A DNA stretch of 16,892 bases from a bacterium UBP3_UBA6266 (GTDB lineage: Bacteria; Auribacterota; UBA6266), in assembly GCA_002440765.1 (NCBI GenBank), contig DJVC01000005.1:550-17441 (forward strand). Reading direction: 5' to 3'. Within the stretch, counting starts at the first letter, position 1, and each line of letters opens with the position of its first letter. The position numbers and the translations under genes were made by a program. Under the pieces are notes generated by a model that saw nothing but the letters and a program-made list of their open reading frames with translations, made no database searches and was not told where the DNA came from. Positions 14,999 through 16,892 of this stretch are shown one piece after another.

Positions 14999-15869
14999 GG
15001 GGTCAATCGTAGCCATGGTTACGCCGTTTCATGACGGAAGAGTTGATGAAAAAAAGCTCAAGGATTTGGTTGATTTCCAGATTAAAAACGGTACAAGCGG
15101 AATTGTCCCTTGCGGTACTACGGGAGAGTCGGCGACCCTCTCTTTCGAGGAGCATGAGAGAGTTATTGAGGTCACTATCGAGCAGTCCAGGAAAAGAGCC
15201 CCGGTTATTGCCGGTACCGGTTCAAATTCAACCGAGGAGGCGGTAACCTTAACAAAACAGGCTGCCCGCGCAGGTGCGGATGCTTCGTTGCAGGTCTCTC
15301 CTTACTATAACCGTCCGACACAAAAAGGGCTTTATGAGCATTTTAAGGCTATTGCGGATTCAGTAAAAATTCCGATTATCCTTTATAATATCGCCGGCCG
15401 CACAGGCGTAAATATCGAGCCGGAGACAATCGCAAAACTTGCTTCTAACTGCAAGAATATTGTTGCGGTAAAAGAAGCATCGGGTAATTTGGACCAGATG
15501 TCGCGCATTAAAGCGCTCTGCCCTCCGAGTTTTCATCTGATTTCCGGAGACGACAGTTTAACTCTACCTGTATTAAGTATAGGCGGTACAGGGGTTATAT
15601 CGGTGGCGGCAAATATTGTCCCCGCAGATACCGCAGATTTGGTTAATTCGTTTATGGAAGGGGATATTAAAGAGGCCCAGAGGATTCATTATAAGCTATT
15701 GCCTCTTATTAAGGCCTTGTTTATAGAAACAAATCCCATACCCGTGAAAACAGCAATGGGTTTATTAGGAATGTGCGCGCCTGATTTGCGGCTGCCGATG
15801 TCTTCAATGTCGCCTGAGAATTTAGAGAAGCTTAAGAAAGCGCTTGTTGATTACGGATTATTAAAATAA
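14991..15869 (+). CDS. dapA: 4-hydroxy-tetrahydrodipicolinate synthase
   Basis: This 292-residue TIM-barrel aldolase condenses pyruvate with aspartate semialdehyde, the committed step towards DAP and lysine. Marks are GTTGESATL near residue 43, PYYNRPTQKG, catalytic Tyr132 in LYNIAGRTG, and the Schiff-base Lys161 in VAVKEASGN; ISGDDSL and GGTGVISVAAN follow. AAGGGGGAA at 14978-14986 precedes the ATG, which lies within the end of dapF. Lysine feedback cannot be judged by eye. The gene is followed by a hairpin cassette that leads into dapB. Confidence 0.97.
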   Translation: MFKGSIVAMVTPFHDGRVDEKKLKDLVDFQIKNGTSGIVPCGTTGESATLSFEEHERVIEVTIEQSRKRAPVIAGTGSNSTEEAVTLTKQAARAGADASLQVSPYYNRPTQKGLYEHFKAIADSVKIPIILYNIAGRTGVNIEPETIAKLASNCKNIVAVKEASGNLDQMSRIKALCPPSFHLISGDDSLTLPVLSIGGTGVISVAANIVPADTADLVNSFMEGDIKEAQRIHYKLLPLIKALFIETNPIPVKTAMGLLGMCAPDLRLPMSSMSPENLEKLKKALVDYGLLK

Positions 15870-15872
15870 TGC

Positions 15873-15918
15873 AGGGACTGTCCCCGAAGGGGACTGTTCC
15901 TAGATTTTAGGAGAGTTA
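15873..15918 (+). repeat. Hairpin-plus-ribosome-site cassette, copy 1 (before dapB)
   Basis: AGGGACTGTCCCC (15873-15885), GAA, and GGGGACTGTTCCT (15889-15901) form an imperfect palindrome (one G-T wobble, one mismatch). It continues into TAGATTTTAGGAGAGTTA (15901-15918), which holds the AGGAGAG Shine-Dalgarno of dapB. All 46 bases align with 16648-16693 with four differences. No T run follows the stem. Confidence 0.9.
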
Positions 15919-15920
15919 CG

Positions 15921-16649
15921 ATGAATATTAACCAAAAGATGATTAAGTTAGGTATTGCCGGTGTCTGCGGAAAGATGGGCAGGCGCATATTTGAGCTTGC
16001 CTGCCAGGATAATGAATTTGAACTGGCGCTGGCCTTAGAAAAAAAGGGTACCCCTGCAATCGGCAGGGATATCGGAAAACTTAAGATATCTTCTAATCAG
16101 GATGGGGTTTTTCTTATCGATGTGTTTATAGATTTTACAACCGCGCAGGCGGCAGAGGAAAACCTTGATTATGCTGCCAGATATAAAAAACCGCTTGTTT
16201 TGGGGACAACCGGATTAAGCGATAACCAGATAGACAAGATAAAAGAGGCCTCTAATGTTATACCAATTGTTTTTTCCCCTAACTTTAGCGTAGGGATTAA
16301 TACCCTTTTTACTCTTTTGCCTGAGGTGGCTAAAAGATTGGGTCCGGATTACAATATTGAAGTTATCGAGGCGCACCATAAAGCAAAGCAGGATGCGCCT
16401 TCGGGGACTGCTAAGAAGTTAGTTGAGGTTTTAACAGGGGCTGTAAAAAAGAATATTCCTGCCCATTCAATACGCTTAGGGGATATTGTGGGAGACCATA
16501 CGGTAATATTCTGCGGCAATTCGGAGCGTATTGAGATTAAACATCAGGCGCATTCGCGCGATTTATTCGCTTTAGGCGCCTTAAAAGCCGCAAAGTGGGT
16601 GCATGGAAAACCAGCGGGTTTGTATTCAATGCAGGATGTGTTGAGGTAG
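15921..16649 (+). CDS. dapB: 4-hydroxy-tetrahydrodipicolinate reductase
   Basis: This 242-residue NAD(P)H-dependent enzyme makes tetrahydrodipicolinate from the DapA product. LGIAGVCGKMGRRI (residues 11-24) is the nucleotide-binding loop, FIDFTTAQAAEEN and LGTTGLSDNQ follow, and the family signature EAHHKAKQDAPSGTA carries the catalytic His pair and Lys. It is on the short side of the normal range, which fits many non-proteobacterial DapB. AGGAGAG at 15909-15915, inside the repeat cassette, sets the ATG; an in-frame ATG at 15939 has no ribosome site. Its TAG stop is the first three bases of the next palindrome's 14-bp arm. Confidence 0.96.
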   Translation: MNINQKMIKLGIAGVCGKMGRRIFELACQDNEFELALALEKKGTPAIGRDIGKLKISSNQDGVFLIDVFIDFTTAQAAEENLDYAARYKKPLVLGTTGLSDNQIDKIKEASNVIPIVFSPNFSVGINTLFTLLPEVAKRLGPDYNIEVIEAHHKAKQDAPSGTAKKLVEVLTGAVKKNIPAHSIRLGDIVGDHTVIFCGNSERIEIKHQAHSRDLFALGALKAAKWVHGKPAGLYSMQDVLR

Positions 16650-16693
16650 GGACAGTCCCCGTAGGGGACTGTCCCTAGAATTTAGGAGAGTTA
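16647..16693 (+). repeat. Hairpin-plus-ribosome-site cassette, copy 2 (before dapL)
   Basis: TAGGGACAGTCCCC (16647-16660) and GGGGACTGTCCCTA (16664-16677) are perfect 14-bp inverted repeats around GTA, followed by GAATTTAGGAGAGTTA. The AGGAGAG at 16684-16690 serves dapL. The first three bases are also the dapB stop codon. Confidence 0.92.
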
Positions 16694-16698
16694 AAATA

Positions 16699-16892
16699 AT
16701 GGATTTCGAACTTTCAAACAAGTTGCAGAGTTTACCGCCTTATTTATTCCTTGAGATTGATAAGGCCAAAAGAAAAGCCAGGGCGGAAGGAAGGGATATT
16801 ATTGATTTAGGCATAGGGGATCCTGATCAGCCTACGCCTAAGTATATAATTGATACTTTGTATAAGGCATCGCTTGATCCGGCAAACCATCG
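16699..16892 (+). CDS. dapL: LL-diaminopimelate aminotransferase, N-terminal part (3' end outside window)
   Basis: An open frame of 64 codons runs off the window edge. It starts at an ATG preceded by AGGAGAG (16684-16690) and reads NKLQSLPPYLFLEIDKAK, then DIIDLGIGDPDQPTP, the N-terminal signature of fold-type I aminotransferases of the DapL group. DapL converts tetrahydrodipicolinate directly to LL-DAP with glutamate, by-passing succinylated or acetylated intermediates. The setting directly after dapA-dapB, with dapF and lysA nearby and no dapD/dapE in the window, supports DapL over other aminotransferases. The PLP lysine is outside the window. Confidence 0.88.
   Translation, partial: MDFELSNKLQSLPPYLFLEIDKAKRKARAEGRDIIDLGIGDPDQPTPKYIIDTLYKASLDPANH

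Noticed and set aside
15873..15901. The dap-region and argG-argH hairpins as intrinsic terminators
   Set aside because: None is followed by a T tract, and each is directly followed by a ribosome site and a gene of the same pathway.

Overview
The window is a dense, one-directional stretch of a bacterial chromosome: every convincing gene reads on the + strand. The lineage is inferred, not proven. A diderm using meso-DAP is suggested by the dapA-dapB-dapL-dapF-lysA set. The small exported protein at 12223 carries a TTYYPSPYGNYRE motif that I associate with Candidatus Omnitrophota (OP3) genomes. The mixed GC content, many ATGA overlaps and near-consensus sigma-70 promoters fit that kind of genome, but I cannot run a phylogeny.

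Layout. (1) 2-3387 is an apparent operon: the 3' end of an NFACT-R/DUF814-like gene, thiD, def, a DUF89 (ARMT1-like) phosphatase gene and a COG0731-type radical SAM gene, joined by 4-17 bp overlaps or short gaps. (2) 3442-4126 has its own promoter and a CvpA-like membrane protein gene. (3) 4173-5122 is a complete unit of promoter, rplM (L13), rpsI (S9) and a strong intrinsic terminator. (4) From 5157, a perfect-consensus promoter (TTGACA-N17-TATAAT) drives a long biosynthetic run: argC-argJ-argB-argD-argG-argH, then a gene for a small exported Cys-rich protein with a decayed 3' tail, then lysA-dapF-dapA-dapB and the start of dapL, which leaves the window. No terminator or further clear promoter is visible between argC and dapL.

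How it works together. ArgJ recycles acetyl groups, so ArgC/J/B/D make ornithine from acetylglutamate, and ArgG/H convert citrulline to arginine. argF (ornithine carbamoyltransferase), which often sits between argD and argG, is missing. DapA, DapB, DapL and DapF convert aspartate semialdehyde to meso-DAP by the aminotransferase route, and LysA makes lysine. The operon would therefore supply arginine, lysine and the peptidoglycan cross-linking amino acid together.

Most notable are three hairpin repeats at gene junctions downstream of argD. Two of them form a near-identical 46-bp cassette that carries the Shine-Dalgarno site of the next gene. Also notable are a 4 x 8 bp tandem repeat inside lysA, a second short repeat in dapF, and the exported protein placed inside an amino-acid operon. 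No tRNA, rRNA, CRISPR array, transposase or prophage gene was found, and no gene-free stretch exceeds 300 bases.
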